Positions 7,733 to 16,575 of a stretch of 50,232 nucleotides of DNA are shown here, piece after piece. Every line of letters begins with the position of its first letter. The first letter of the stretch is position 1. A program made the translations under genes and the position numbers. This DNA is from CAXSEF01 sp050955025 (GTDB lineage: Bacteria; Pseudomonadota; Alphaproteobacteria; Acetobacterales; Acetobacteraceae). The stretch spans positions 1 to 50,232 of the forward strand of contig JBPBQX010000330.1 in the NCBI GenBank assembly GCA_050955025.1, written 5' to 3'. The notes below the pieces were generated by a model. It was not told the DNA's origin, searched no databases, and saw nothing but the letters and a program-made list of their open reading frames with translations.

Positions 7733-8875
7733 CTACCATCTCACGGCACGCGCGGCCGAGATGTTGGCGGTGTCGGGGCCGGAAGGTGTGTACGACGGGA
7801 TCAGCGCGTTGCCACCCTCGTCGCACTCATCCCACGAGTAGATGATGATTGCCTTGGACTCGCACGCCGCTGGACGTGCCGCGACGAGGTCGGCCGCAGC
7901 CTGGAGATGCGCGGTCAGCTGCGCCGGGCGCGGCGCGACCCAGAAGCGCGACATGTTCGCGCCCGGACTGCTCCGGTAGAACGGAGGGGGGTTCTGCCTG
8001 CGCGGCCGCAGGTCCCATCCCGTCTGGCAAATCGGCACGATCGGCGTGCCCGTCGCCGCCATCGCCTGCCAGTAGGCCCGGATCGCCGGGTCCGCCTTCT
8101 CCCAGGCCAGCGCGTCGCCTGAAGCCGCCACGCAGCTGTAGCTGCTGATCGCGTCCGCGCCGGTCAAGGCCGCCAGGGAAGCGGCGAGGGCCGGCCCGCC
8201 CGCCATCAGGACGATGTAGGGCGCCGCCAGTCCAGCGCCGTGTGCCGCCGCCTTGAGCGCGTCGAAAGCCGCGCGCACGTTCTCCCACCGCCCGTTCCAG
8301 GCGGTCCCGAGAGCGTGCTGATCGTCCACGAACACGTAGACCAGCGGCCTGCCATTAAGCACAGACTGGTAGTTGTGCTGCCGAAAGTACCCGAGGTAGT
8401 CGGGAACCGCGGTGTTCCACCGCGCGGCTGGCCCAATGCGCGAGAACTGGAGCAGCAGGCACCAGTTCATCCGCTCCCGGATGCTGCTGGCCTGGTGGAG
8501 GGCCCAGGCCCTCTGCATCGGACTTGCTGGCGACTGCTGCCCGTACCAGCAGTAGGCCCAGTAGCGCAGCCCAGCACTGGCAGCGTAGTTGATCTCGGCA
8601 TCCATGCAGGCCTGCGTGCTGCCGTCGATCACGGTGCGGGTGGCCGATGCAGGCGCCGCGAACCAGGGCGCTCGGCTGCGCCATTGCGGCGGCCCGAGGT
8701 CGAGGTCGACCGCGATGTTGACGGCGGACTCGCTGCTCCCCGGGGCGGAGCCATACCATGCGTCCCAGCGTATGGCACCGGGGATGCTCCTGGCTGGGCC
8801 GGCTGCGGCGGCCCGCACCGCGGCAGCCAGGGACAGGGCCGTGGCACCGGCGGCGAAACCTCGGCGGCCGATCAC
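7733..8875 (-). CDS. Secreted WbsX/GH99-like glycan protein (Tat-type signal)
   Basis: A 380-residue protein with an N-terminal signal: GRRGFAAGATALSL with an Arg pair and hydrophobic core, ending at an AxA region near residue 25. This fits the twin-arginine or a Sec pathway. The body resembles the GH99/WbsX alpha/beta barrel set: WDAWYGS near 38, YWAYCWYGQ near 107-115, GRPLVYVFVDDQ in the middle, and a C-terminal YSWDECDEGGNALIPS. The last matches in position and character the WNEWCEGAYLEPD end of the WbsX domain in the next large gene. It may be a periplasmic endo-glycosidase that trims a polysaccharide. The family call is from pattern only. It is divergent from the methyltransferase gene at 8944, 68 bases away. 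Confidence 0.6.
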   Translation of the reverse strand: MIGRRGFAAGATALSLAAAVRAAAAGPARSIPGAIRWDAWYGSAPGSSESAVNIAVDLDLGPPQWRSRAPWFAAPASATRTVIDGSTQACMDAEINYAASAGLRYWAYCWYGQQSPASPMQRAWALHQASSIRERMNWCLLLQFSRIGPAARWNTAVPDYLGYFRQHNYQSVLNGRPLVYVFVDDQHALGTAWNGRWENVRAAFDALKAAAHGAGLAAPYIVLMAGGPALAASLAALTGADAISSYSCVAASGDALAWEKADPAIRAYWQAMAATGTPIVPICQTGWDLRPRRQNPPPFYRSSPGANMSRFWVAPRPAQLTAHLQAAADLVAARPAACESKAIIIYSWDECDEGGNALIPSYTPSGPDTANISAARAVRW

Positions 8876-8943
8876 AGCCGGGCGGCCTGCACCGGCAAGC
8901 CGGGTGCGGCATTCCGGGACCGGGTGCCTCGGGCAGGACGTGC

Positions 8944-9792
8944 ATGGTTTCGGTGGACAGTCGAGTTGCCTACACGCAATCGTTGTGCCCGCAGTCCGGT
9001 CTGTCGAAAGGGAACGCCCTGTCGCAAGCCGGAAACTATGCTGCCCTTGCCTTCGAGCATGGCGGGCATTGCCCGATCTGCGATCGCGACGTCACCTTCG
9101 TCGCTAATGGTCCCTATTTCCGCAATACGCTGCGATGCAGCGTGTGCCGGTCGGCACCGCGTAACCGTGCCCTCATGCAGGTGCTGTCCAGGCACGCTCC
9201 CGGCTGGCGCGAGTTGGCCATCCATGAGGGTTCGCCCGGTTGGGACTCGTTCAGCAGGCGGCTGATGAGCGAGTGCAGGCACTACACCGCGTCGCAGTTC
9301 GACGCGACCGTGCCGTTCGGCTCGACTGTCGAGGCCACGTCCCTTCCTTGCGGGCGCTATCGCAGCGAGAACCTCGAAGGCCAGACTTTCGCCAGCGAGT
9401 CGTTCGACCTCGTGATCACGCAGGACGTGTTCGAGCACGTGTATCGTCCCGATCTGGCAATCCGCGAGATCGCCAGGACGCTGAAGCCCGGCGGTGCGAC
9501 GCTGATGACCGTGCCGCTCACCCGGCGGGGCCAGCCGTCGCGGCGGCGTGCATCCCTGGAGGGCAGCGTCGTGACCCGTCACCTGCAACCAGAACACCAC
9601 GGCAATCCGATCGGCACGGACGGTTCTCTGGTCACGATCGACTGGGGCTACGACATCGTCGCGTATCTGCAGAAGCATTCCGGCCTGTGCTTCATGATGC
9701 TGGCGATCGACGACATTGACCTCGGGATACGCGCCGAGATGAACGAGGTGTTGGTCGGCTTCAAGGTCCTTCCACCGGATCTTTCGCCCTAG
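8944..9792 (+). CDS. SAM-dependent methyltransferase with N-terminal zinc ribbon
   Basis: A 282-residue class I methyltransferase of the type common in polysaccharide loci. Near residues 40-65 it has CPIC and CSVC pairs (HCPICDRDV ... RCSVCRSAPRNRAL), a zinc-ribbon-like head. The methyltransferase core follows with FDLVITQDVFEHV and IARTLKPGGATLMTVPL (motifs IV and post-IV of Methyltransf_11). The glycine-rich SAM motif I is not canonical, as is usual for this subgroup. ATG 8944 follows AGGACG. The frame is open upstream through the divergent gene, but that part is antisense to the Tat-signal gene and not real. The likely substrate is a sugar or lipid-linked glycan, by location only. Confidence 0.82.
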   Translation: MVSVDSRVAYTQSLCPQSGLSKGNALSQAGNYAALAFEHGGHCPICDRDVTFVANGPYFRNTLRCSVCRSAPRNRALMQVLSRHAPGWRELAIHEGSPGWDSFSRRLMSECRHYTASQFDATVPFGSTVEATSLPCGRYRSENLEGQTFASESFDLVITQDVFEHVYRPDLAIREIARTLKPGGATLMTVPLTRRGQPSRRRASLEGSVVTRHLQPEHHGNPIGTDGSLVTIDWGYDIVAYLQKHSGLCFMMLAIDDIDLGIRAEMNEVLVGFKVLPPDLSP

Positions 9793-9951
9793 ATCCCGCG
9801 GTGGTTCGGGTGCCTGACGGTGATTGAACAAGGCTGATCTCCATGTCCGAAAGGCGCCCGGAGACCGGGAAACACAACCTGCAGCAACACTATGCCGAAA
9901 ATTTCCCGGATAGGCTGAAATTTCTGGCGTCCTTCGTCAGGGGCTGTAGGT

Positions 9952-12900
9952 ATGGTGGTAGGCACTCAGCCACGCAGGATCCTGACCGGCGACATGACGG
10001 ACTTCCTGGAACAACTGGTTGGTCGGCGCGGTTCACTCTTGGTGAACAGGCCTGCGGAAATGTCCGCGGGCGTCGATCAGGAAAGAGCCGGCGAGCAGCA
10101 GGCCTTCGAGGCAGGCTTGAGGGCGCACCAGCTCAGGATCATCACGCAGTCCGGGCTGTTCGACGAGGATTTCTACCTGTCGACCTACCCGGATGTGCTT
10201 CACGCCGACATTCCCGCGCTCGACCACTTCTTTGGTTTTGGCTATCTGGAAGGCCGCAGTCCGAACCGTTATTTCGAGCCGTTGTGGTATCTCGGACGCA
10301 ATCCCGACGTCGCGGCAACGGGAATGCACCCGCTTCTGCACTACATCCTGCACGGTGACCGTCAGGGCCAGGACCCGGGGCCGCTTTTCGATTGCGCTTG
10401 GTATCGCGTCCGGTACGACGTCGCGGCTGAGCTCTGCTCGCTCTCGCACTACCTCGCCAGCTGCGAGACCACCCCGCTCAGCCCTATCCCCGACTTCGAT
10501 GCGGAGTACTACGCGGCCCACAACCTCGACGTCGTGGCCGCAAAGGTCGACCTGTTCCAGCATTTCCACAACTACGGCCACCGGGAATGCCGCAATCCCT
10601 CGGCCGAGTTCGACGTCAAGTTCTACGTGGAGCGATATCTGCACGGCGATACGGGCGGCAACCCGCTGCTGCACTACGTGACACACAGGGGCGAGCCGGG
10701 CGTGTTCGGCAGGCTCCCGGACGACGAGCCCACGGTGTCGCGCGAGGTCAGGCACTTCACGAAGCCGAGCCCGGATTTCGAGGAGTTCCGCGGATTGGAC
10801 CGGGGCGCGCGGCCCAGGGTCAAGCTGCTGGCCTACTACCTCCCCCAATTCCACGCCTTCGAGGAGAACGACAGCTGGTGGGGGAAGGGCTTCATCGAGT
10901 GGACGAACATCGCCCGCGGCTCGCCCCGCTTCGTCGGTCACTACCAGCCGCGCGTTCCTCGCGATCTCGGATTCTATTCGCTGGACTCCATGGACACGAT
11001 GCGGCGCCAGATCGACATGGCGCAGGCCGCCGGGGTGCACGGCTTCGTGTTCTACTACTACTGGTTCAACGGCCGCCGGCTCATGGACAGGCCGCTGCAG
11101 CGTTTCCTCGCCGAGCCCGCGCTGGACATGCCGTTCGCGCTGATGTGGGCGAACGAGAACTGGACCAGGCGGTGGGACGGCGCCGACAGCGAGGTGCTGA
11201 TCTCGCAGGACTACCGCGCCCAGGACGACGCCGCGATGGCCGCGGAGTTCGCCGCGCACTTCAAGGATCCGCGCTACATCCGCCTGCAGGGGCGCCCGGT
11301 GCTGATGATCTACCGGCCCGGCCTCATCCCCGAGCCGGCGCGCACCATCCGGCGCTGGCGCGAGATGTTCCGCTCGGAGTTCGGCGAGGACCCGATCCTG
11401 GTGATGGCGCAGAGCTTCGGCGCGGACGACCCCAGGGCGTTCGGCCTGGACGGCGCGATCGAGTTCCCGCCGCACAAGCTGACGAGCAACCTGGCGCCGG
11501 CGAACCCCGGCTTCCGCTACCTGGACTACGATTTCAGGGGCAAGATCTACCACTACGACGACGTGGTCCGCGTGTCGCTCGACGCGCCCGATCCCGGGTT
11601 CCCGCTGGTCAAAACGGCCGTGCCGAGCTGGGACAACGACGCGCGTCGGCAGGGCAACGGCATCGTCCTCGCTGGCTCCACGCCCGCCAAGTACGAGACC
11701 TGGATGTCGCAGCTCGCGGCCAAGGCGCAGGCCGCCCCGTTCTTCGGCGAAGCCATTGTCTGCGTGAATGCCTGGAACGAGTGGTGCGAGGGCGCCTACC
11801 TGGAGCCCGACCTGCATTTCGGCGCGGCCTACCTGAACGCCACCGCGCGCGCCGTGTCGGGACGTGGCCGCCAGGAGGCCGTGCCGCGGATCGTCCTCGT
11901 GGGCCACGACGCGTTCCCGAGCGGCGCACAGCAGCTCCTGCTCGGCACGGCGCGCATGCTGCACGCGGCGTTCGGCATGGAGTGCGAGATCCTGCTGCTC
12001 GATGGCGGCGTGCTGCTCGACGCCTACATCGCGCAGGCGCCGACCACCGTCATCGCGTCCGACGCCCAGCTTTCCGCCAAGCTGCAGAGCCTTGCCGAGG
12101 CAGGGTTCGCCGGCGCCGTGATCAACACCGCGGCCGCGGCACGCGTGACCCCCTACTTCCAGGCCGCAGGCCTGCGCACGGTGCTGCAGATCCACGAGCT
12201 GCCTCGGATCATCCGCGAGAAGCACCTCGTCGCGAGCGCGAAAGCCGGCGTGGACGCGGCAGACCGCGTGGTATTCGCCGCCGAGTTCGTGCGCGACTCG
12301 ATCCTGGCCGAGCTTGGCGTCGCGGCCGACGAGCGCATGGTCGTCATGCCACAGGGGTCATACAGGAACGTCGCGTTCAGCGAGCCGGACGGCACCGCGG
12401 CGCGCCTCGGGCTCGGTCTCGGCGTGCAGGACAGGATGGTTCTCGGCGTCGGCTACGCGGACCTGCGCAAGGGGTTCGACCTGTTCCTGCAGCTCTGGCG
12501 GCTGCTGCAGGCCCCGGCCGGGCCGGGGCGCACCTGCCTAGTGTGGGTGGGAGGCATGGACCCGGCGCTGCGCGACTGGCTCGGCGCGGAGATCGCCGAG
12601 GCGGAAGCGTGCGGGACCTTCCGCATGGCCGGCTATCGCGACGACATGGCGGCGGTGTTCTCGGCCGCGGACGCCTTCGTGCTGACCTCGCGCGAGGACC
12701 CGTTCCCGACCGTGGTGATGGAGGCGCTCGGCGCCGGCCTGCCGGTGTTCGCGTTCGACCGTGCCGGGGGCATCCCCGACATGCTGCGCGAGACCGGGGA
12801 AGGCCACGTTCTGCCCTACGGCGACATCGTCGCGATGGCCGACGCGGTGCGCGTGGCGCTTGCCGCCGGCATCTCGCCGGAGCAGCGCGCCGCCCGCCAG

Positions 12901-13914
12901 GCGCTGGTTGCCACCCGGTTCGACTTCCGCGACTACGCCGGCCGGCTGCTGCGCCTGGTGCTTCCCGGCCTGCCGTCGGTCTCGGTGGTGGTGCCGAACT
13001 ACAACTATGCCCGCTTCATGCCGGACCGACTGGGCTCGATTTTCCAGCAGTCGCATCCGGTGCACGAGGTGATCGTGCTGGACGACTGCTCCACCGACAA
13101 CAGCTTGGCCGTGATCCCGGTTGTCGCCGAGAAGGCGGGGCGCAGGGTGCGCCTGGTGCCCAACGCGGCCAACTCGGGCTCGGTGTTTGCGCAATGGCGC
13201 CGTGCTGCCGAGCTCGCCGACGGGGAGTTCCTCTGGATCGCCGAGGCCGACGACCTGTCCGATCGCGGGTTCCTGGCCAACGTGCTGGCCCTGATGACGT
13301 CCGACCCCGCGATCGGGATCGGCTTCTGCGACAGCCGGACGATCGACCTGGCCGGCAGTCCGCAGTGGGGCAGCTACAAGGAATACTACGCCTCGGTCGA
13401 GCCGGGAGCGCTGGCAAGGACCGAGGTGTTCGACGCCGCCTCGTTCGTGGAGCGCTTCCTGTCCGTCAGGAACCTGATCCTCAACGTGAGCGCCGTGGTG
13501 TGGCGCCGCCGCGCGCTGCTGCAGGCCCTGGACAGCTGCGAGGCCGCGCTGGGAGCCTTCCGGATGGCGGGCGACTGGAGGCTCTACCTCGAGGTGCTGC
13601 GACAGGGCGGCAGGGTCGCCTACGTCGCCGAGCCCCTCAACGTCCATCGGCGCCACGCCCAGAGCGTCACCCACGCGCTGGACGGCGAGCGCCACGTGGA
13701 CGAGATCCGGCAGTGCCACGCACTGGTCCGCGACGCGTGGCCTCTTTCGGAGGCGCGCCGCGCGCAGCAGGCGCACTACCTCGCCGAGGTGGCGACGCAG
13801 CTCGGCGTTCCGCCGGGTGGCAAGAAGATTTCCGTCGCGGTCACCACGAAGCTGGCCGCTGGCGTCCGAAAGTCACGGAACGCGACGGCGCGGGGAAGGA
13901 AGGCGGCCGAGTAG
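9952..13914 (+). CDS. Three-domain glycosyltransferase: PDV repeats + WbsX + GT4 + GT2
   Basis: A 1320-residue protein that probably builds consecutive linkages of a surface glycan. Residues about 60-280 hold five units of a short repeat (aromatic/LST-YPDV, then HY or HF, G-x-x-EGR). Residues about 290-634 are a WbsX domain (LAYYLPQFH, WWGKGFIEWTN, FYYYWFNGRRL, MWANENWTRRWDG, NAWNEWCEGAYLEPD). Residues about 646-1003 are a GT4 domain (GYADLRKGFDLF, FRMAGYRDDMAAVFSAADAF, SREDPFPTVVMEALGAGLPV). Residues about 1010-1250 are a GT2 domain (SVSVVVPNYNYARFM, VLDDCSTDNS, EADD). Starts at ATG 9952, preceded by AGGGGC, or ATG 9994 cannot be separated. A frame opening at ATG 9843 overlaps but is not continuous with this one. 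The protein ends 31 nt before the repeat protein at 13946. Confidence 0.85.
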   Translation: MVVGTQPRRILTGDMTDFLEQLVGRRGSLLVNRPAEMSAGVDQERAGEQQAFEAGLRAHQLRIITQSGLFDEDFYLSTYPDVLHADIPALDHFFGFGYLEGRSPNRYFEPLWYLGRNPDVAATGMHPLLHYILHGDRQGQDPGPLFDCAWYRVRYDVAAELCSLSHYLASCETTPLSPIPDFDAEYYAAHNLDVVAAKVDLFQHFHNYGHRECRNPSAEFDVKFYVERYLHGDTGGNPLLHYVTHRGEPGVFGRLPDDEPTVSREVRHFTKPSPDFEEFRGLDRGARPRVKLLAYYLPQFHAFEENDSWWGKGFIEWTNIARGSPRFVGHYQPRVPRDLGFYSLDSMDTMRRQIDMAQAAGVHGFVFYYYWFNGRRLMDRPLQRFLAEPALDMPFALMWANENWTRRWDGADSEVLISQDYRAQDDAAMAAEFAAHFKDPRYIRLQGRPVLMIYRPGLIPEPARTIRRWREMFRSEFGEDPILVMAQSFGADDPRAFGLDGAIEFPPHKLTSNLAPANPGFRYLDYDFRGKIYHYDDVVRVSLDAPDPGFPLVKTAVPSWDNDARRQGNGIVLAGSTPAKYETWMSQLAAKAQAAPFFGEAIVCVNAWNEWCEGAYLEPDLHFGAAYLNATARAVSGRGRQEAVPRIVLVGHDAFPSGAQQLLLGTARMLHAAFGMECEILLLDGGVLLDAYIAQAPTTVIASDAQLSAKLQSLAEAGFAGAVINTAAAARVTPYFQAAGLRTVLQIHELPRIIREKHLVASAKAGVDAADRVVFAAEFVRDSILAELGVAADERMVVMPQGSYRNVAFSEPDGTAARLGLGLGVQDRMVLGVGYADLRKGFDLFLQLWRLLQAPAGPGRTCLVWVGGMDPALRDWLGAEIAEAEACGTFRMAGYRDDMAAVFSAADAFVLTSREDPFPTVVMEALGAGLPVFAFDRAGGIPDMLRETGEGHVLPYGDIVAMADAVRVALAAGISPEQRAARQALVATRFDFRDYAGRLLRLVLPGLPSVSVVVPNYNYARFMPDRLGSIFQQSHPVHEVIVLDDCSTDNSLAVIPVVAEKAGRRVRLVPNAANSGSVFAQWRRAAELADGEFLWIAEADDLSDRGFLANVLALMTSDPAIGIGFCDSRTIDLAGSPQWGSYKEYYASVEPGALARTEVFDAASFVERFLSVRNLILNVSAVVWRRRALLQALDSCEAALGAFRMAGDWRLYLEVLRQGGRVAYVAEPLNVHRRHAQSVTHALDGERHVDEIRQCHALVRDAWPLSEARRAQQAHYLAEVATQLGVPPGGKKISVAVTTKLAAGVRKSRNATARGRKAAE

Positions 13915-13945
13915 CGGTCCCTCAAGCAGGTCAGGATCCACCCAG

Positions 13946-14389
13946 ATGTACGTGCCTCCCCTCGACAGCATCCTCCGCTCCATCGGCATGGATCGTGCGT
14001 CCTTCAACACGGCGAGATCCGTGAAGATTCCCAAGGAGCTGTTCAACCTCCTGCTGCAGGTGGCCGTCGCTTCCAGCGACTTCAACGAGGCGGGGTACGT
14101 GCGGGAGAACCCGGACATCGCCGCCGCCGTCCGCGCCGGTTCGGTCGAGGACGCACGCGCCCACTACATCGGCTACGGATTCCTCGAGGGTCGCCTGGGC
14201 GCGACGCCCAACGTGGACGAGCGCTGGTACATGCAGACCTATCCCGATGTCGCCCAAGCCGTGAAGCAGGGCAAGGTCGCGTCCGCCGGCGAGCACTACA
14301 ACGTCATGGGCGCTGCAGAAGGCCGCAGCCCGAGCCCCGACCACACCGCGGTCGCCGTCCAGTGGAAGCGGGCCCTGGCCAAAGCCTGA
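13946..14389 (+). CDS. Small protein made of PDV-HY-EGR repeats
   Basis: A 147-residue protein with no enzyme domain. After a 45-residue head, two copies of the repeat seen in the giant glycosyltransferases follow. Unit 1 is FNEAGYVRENPDIAAAV then AHYIGYGFLEGR; unit 2 is ERWYMQTYPDVAQAV then EHYNVMGAAEGRSP. No signal peptide or membrane segment is visible. ATG 13946 follows a weak AGGATC. It starts 31 nt after the 1320-residue glycosyltransferase and is very likely co-transcribed. A stand-alone repeat protein next to an enzyme carrying the same repeat suggests a docking or scaffolding role by self-association. That is inference; the function is unknown. Confidence 0.75.
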   Translation: MYVPPLDSILRSIGMDRASFNTARSVKIPKELFNLLLQVAVASSDFNEAGYVRENPDIAAAVRAGSVEDARAHYIGYGFLEGRLGATPNVDERWYMQTYPDVAQAVKQGKVASAGEHYNVMGAAEGRSPSPDHTAVAVQWKRALAKA

Positions 14390-14789
14390 GGCAGGCGCCC
14401 GGACGGAAGGCGCTGCCGCGCGGACAGGATCGACCGCCGGGTGATGGTCGCGATCGCGGCGGCAGCAGCGCCGGTGCCTTTCCCGGACTGGTGCCGGCAG
14501 CCGCCCCGCGATCCTTCAGGCCCGCGGCCGGACTGGTCGAACACCTGCATGGCCCGCTTGTGTCGGGTGCCTCGGAACGGGCGGCGAGGCTGTGGGCGGG
14601 TCGTGACCGGGCCCCGGGCCCGGCTGCCGGCTCCAGGCGGCCCGTGCCCTGGAGGCGGGCGCATGCTTGATCCGGCACGACGTTGCGTCTTCCATGGCCG
14701 CGCTCGCGCTTCCTGCGCGGCGCGCCGGCTGCCGGTCCCCGACGGGACAGGGCCACGGCTGTGGAGGAGCGGGCGCTGCCCGGTGTCGC
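14390..14789. other. Gene-free stretch before the aminotransferase
   Basis: 400 GC-rich bases with only shadow frames. A GGAGGAGCGGG run at 14763-14773 is about 17 nt from the next ATG, too far for a normal Shine-Dalgarno. No repeats, terminator or promoter stood out. Confidence 0.5.
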
Positions 14790-15944
14790 ATGAAGATCCC
14801 GCTGATCCAGCCCAACCCCAGCCGCCTGAGCCAGCTCGGCGCGGAGCTCGCCCTGATCGAGGAAAGCGGGGTCTACTCCAACTACGGACCCGTCAACACG
14901 CGCTTCGAGCACGCCCTGACCGCCACCCTGTTCGAAGGCGTCGGCGGATGCCTCACCGTGTGCAACGCCACCATCGGCCTCATGGTGGCCCTGCGCCACG
15001 CCGTCGACACCGCAGGCCGCGGCCTGCGCAGGGACGACGCCGCGCGCCGCCGCTACGTTATCATGCCCTCCTTCACCTTCGCCGCCACCGCGCACGCCGC
15101 GCTCTGGTGCGGCCTGACCCCGCTGCTGTGCGACATCGACCCCGACACCTGGATGCCCTCCCACGAGGCCGAGGACGCGCTCCTCGCCCGCTACGCCGGG
15201 CAGGTCGCCGCCATCGTCCCCTACGCAACCTTCGGCAACTGCCTCGACATGGACCGATACGACCGCATCGCCCGCGAGCACGGGGTGCCGGTGGTGGTCG
15301 ATGCGGCGGCCTCGCTGGGCTCGCTGGACGAGCTAGGGCGCGGCTTCGGCACGGGGTCGCGGCACTCGGTGGTGTTCTCGATGCACGCCACGAAGACCTT
15401 CGCGGTGGCCGAGGGCGGGGTGATCTACAACGCCGACCCCGACGCCCTCGCCGCGATGCGCGCCATGGGCAACGAGGGGGCGGTGGAGGGGAACGCAGTG
15501 AGCCTGCCGGGGCTGACTGCCGGCCTGGGCGAGGTGGCGGCGCTGCAGGCGCTGGCCAAGCTCGCGGAGTTCCCGTCCGTGGTCGCGCACCGCACCGAAC
15601 TCGCCGCCGACTATGCGCGCGGCCTGCCCGGGTGGACGTTCCAGCGCACGGTCGGGCGGCTGCAGACGCACCAGTTCATGCCGGTGCTGCTGCCCGACTC
15701 GTGGACGGGCACGCGGCCGGCGTTCCTTGCGGCTCTAGCGGAGCGCGGGGTTGCTGCGGCGACGTATTTCTCGCCGCACCTGGCCGAGCAGCCGTATTTT
15801 CGCGATACCTGCGTGACCGGCGGGCTCGGAACCACCGAGCGCATCGCCTCGCGCGTGATCAGCCTGCCGCTGTTCGACAGGCTGACGGAGGCGGAGGTTG
15901 CAGTGGTCTGCGCGGAGCTGCGGGCGCTGGTCAGCCAGGAATAG
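14790..15944 (+). CDS. DegT/DnrJ/EryC1 family PLP aminotransferase
   Basis: A 384-residue PLP-dependent sugar aminotransferase, which converts an NDP-keto-sugar to an amino sugar using glutamate. It opens with the family's IPLIQPNPSRLSQL and YSNYGPVNTRFE, and has NATIGLMVAL, a PSFTFAATAHA block, and DAAASLGS as the PLP-phosphate and aspartate region. The Schiff-base lysine is K202 in SMHATKTFAVAEGG. ATG 14790 is chosen because it gives the family start; no strong Shine-Dalgarno precedes it. The 3' end overlaps the convergent kinase gene by 14 bases. By context it supplies an amino sugar for the surface glycan, though NDP-sugar dehydratase partners are not in the window. Confidence 0.9.
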   Translation: MKIPLIQPNPSRLSQLGAELALIEESGVYSNYGPVNTRFEHALTATLFEGVGGCLTVCNATIGLMVALRHAVDTAGRGLRRDDAARRRYVIMPSFTFAATAHAALWCGLTPLLCDIDPDTWMPSHEAEDALLARYAGQVAAIVPYATFGNCLDMDRYDRIAREHGVPVVVDAAASLGSLDELGRGFGTGSRHSVVFSMHATKTFAVAEGGVIYNADPDALAAMRAMGNEGAVEGNAVSLPGLTAGLGEVAALQALAKLAEFPSVVAHRTELAADYARGLPGWTFQRTVGRLQTHQFMPVLLPDSWTGTRPAFLAALAERGVAAATYFSPHLAEQPYFRDTCVTGGLGTTERIASRVISLPLFDRLTEAEVAVVCAELRALVSQE

Positions 15945-16575
15945 CGGACGCGACGCCCTGCGCCTGCGGATCGACCGCCAGGTCCGCACGGTCGCGCGTG
16001 GCCAGGATCAGGCGGGCGTTCGGCAGGTCGGTGGCATGGATCCAGGCACGCGCTTCCGCCGCGCTCCGCCCGAACGCGACGTGGCGGGCGAGCAGCCAGG
16101 CATCGCGCACCGCCTCGTCCGTGGCCACGAACCAGCTCTCGTCGAGCAGGTCGCGGACCGGCTCGAAGGGACCGTCTATGAGCAGGTAGTTGCCTTCCGT
16201 GATGACCAAACGCTTTTCGGGCGAGACCGGAACGGCGCCCGCGACCGGCTCCTCGATCTCGCGCCGGAACTGTGGCGCGTAGACGGTCTCTCCCGGCTCC
16301 GGGTGCTTCAGGCGCCGCAGCAGGGCGACGTAGCCGGCGGCGTCGAAGGTGTCGGGCGCGCCCTTGCGGCCGGCGCGGCCGAGCCGGGCCAGCTCGGCGT
16401 TGGCGAGGTGGAACCCGTCCATCGGCACCACCACCGCCAGCGGTCCCAGCGCCTCGGCCAGGGCGGCCGCGAGCGACGACTTGCCGCTGCCCGGCGCTCC
16501 GGTGAGGCCAAGCAGGCTTCGGCCGTCCCTGGCGAGGAGCGACTGCGCACGGCCGAGAAGATGGGGGGCGATCAC
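15931..16575 (-). CDS. P-loop nucleoside/sugar kinase-like protein
   Basis: A 214-residue kinase of the uridine-kinase/pantothenate-kinase-like P-loop group (the set often called nucleoside/nucleotide kinase or FrcK-like). Features are a Walker A GAPGSGKSS near residues 25-33, PMDGFHLAN near 50-58 (the substrate Asp), APQFRREIEEP, and VITEGNYLLID as the Walker-B-like strand. It has no ATG start. GTG 16573-16575 is preceded by GGAGGGGG and overlaps the TGA of the upstream monooxygenase (GTGA), so the two are translationally coupled. The longer open frame upstream is antisense. The 3' end overlaps the aminotransferase gene by 14 bases. Substrate unknown. Confidence 0.8.
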   Translation of the reverse strand: MIAPHLLGRAQSLLARDGRSLLGLTGAPGSGKSSLAAALAEALGPLAVVVPMDGFHLANAELARLGRAGRKGAPDTFDAAGYVALLRRLKHPEPGETVYAPQFRREIEEPVAGAVPVSPEKRLVITEGNYLLIDGPFEPVRDLLDESWFVATDEAVRDAWLLARHVAFGRSAAEARAWIHATDLPNARLILATRDRADLAVDPQAQGVASAIPG

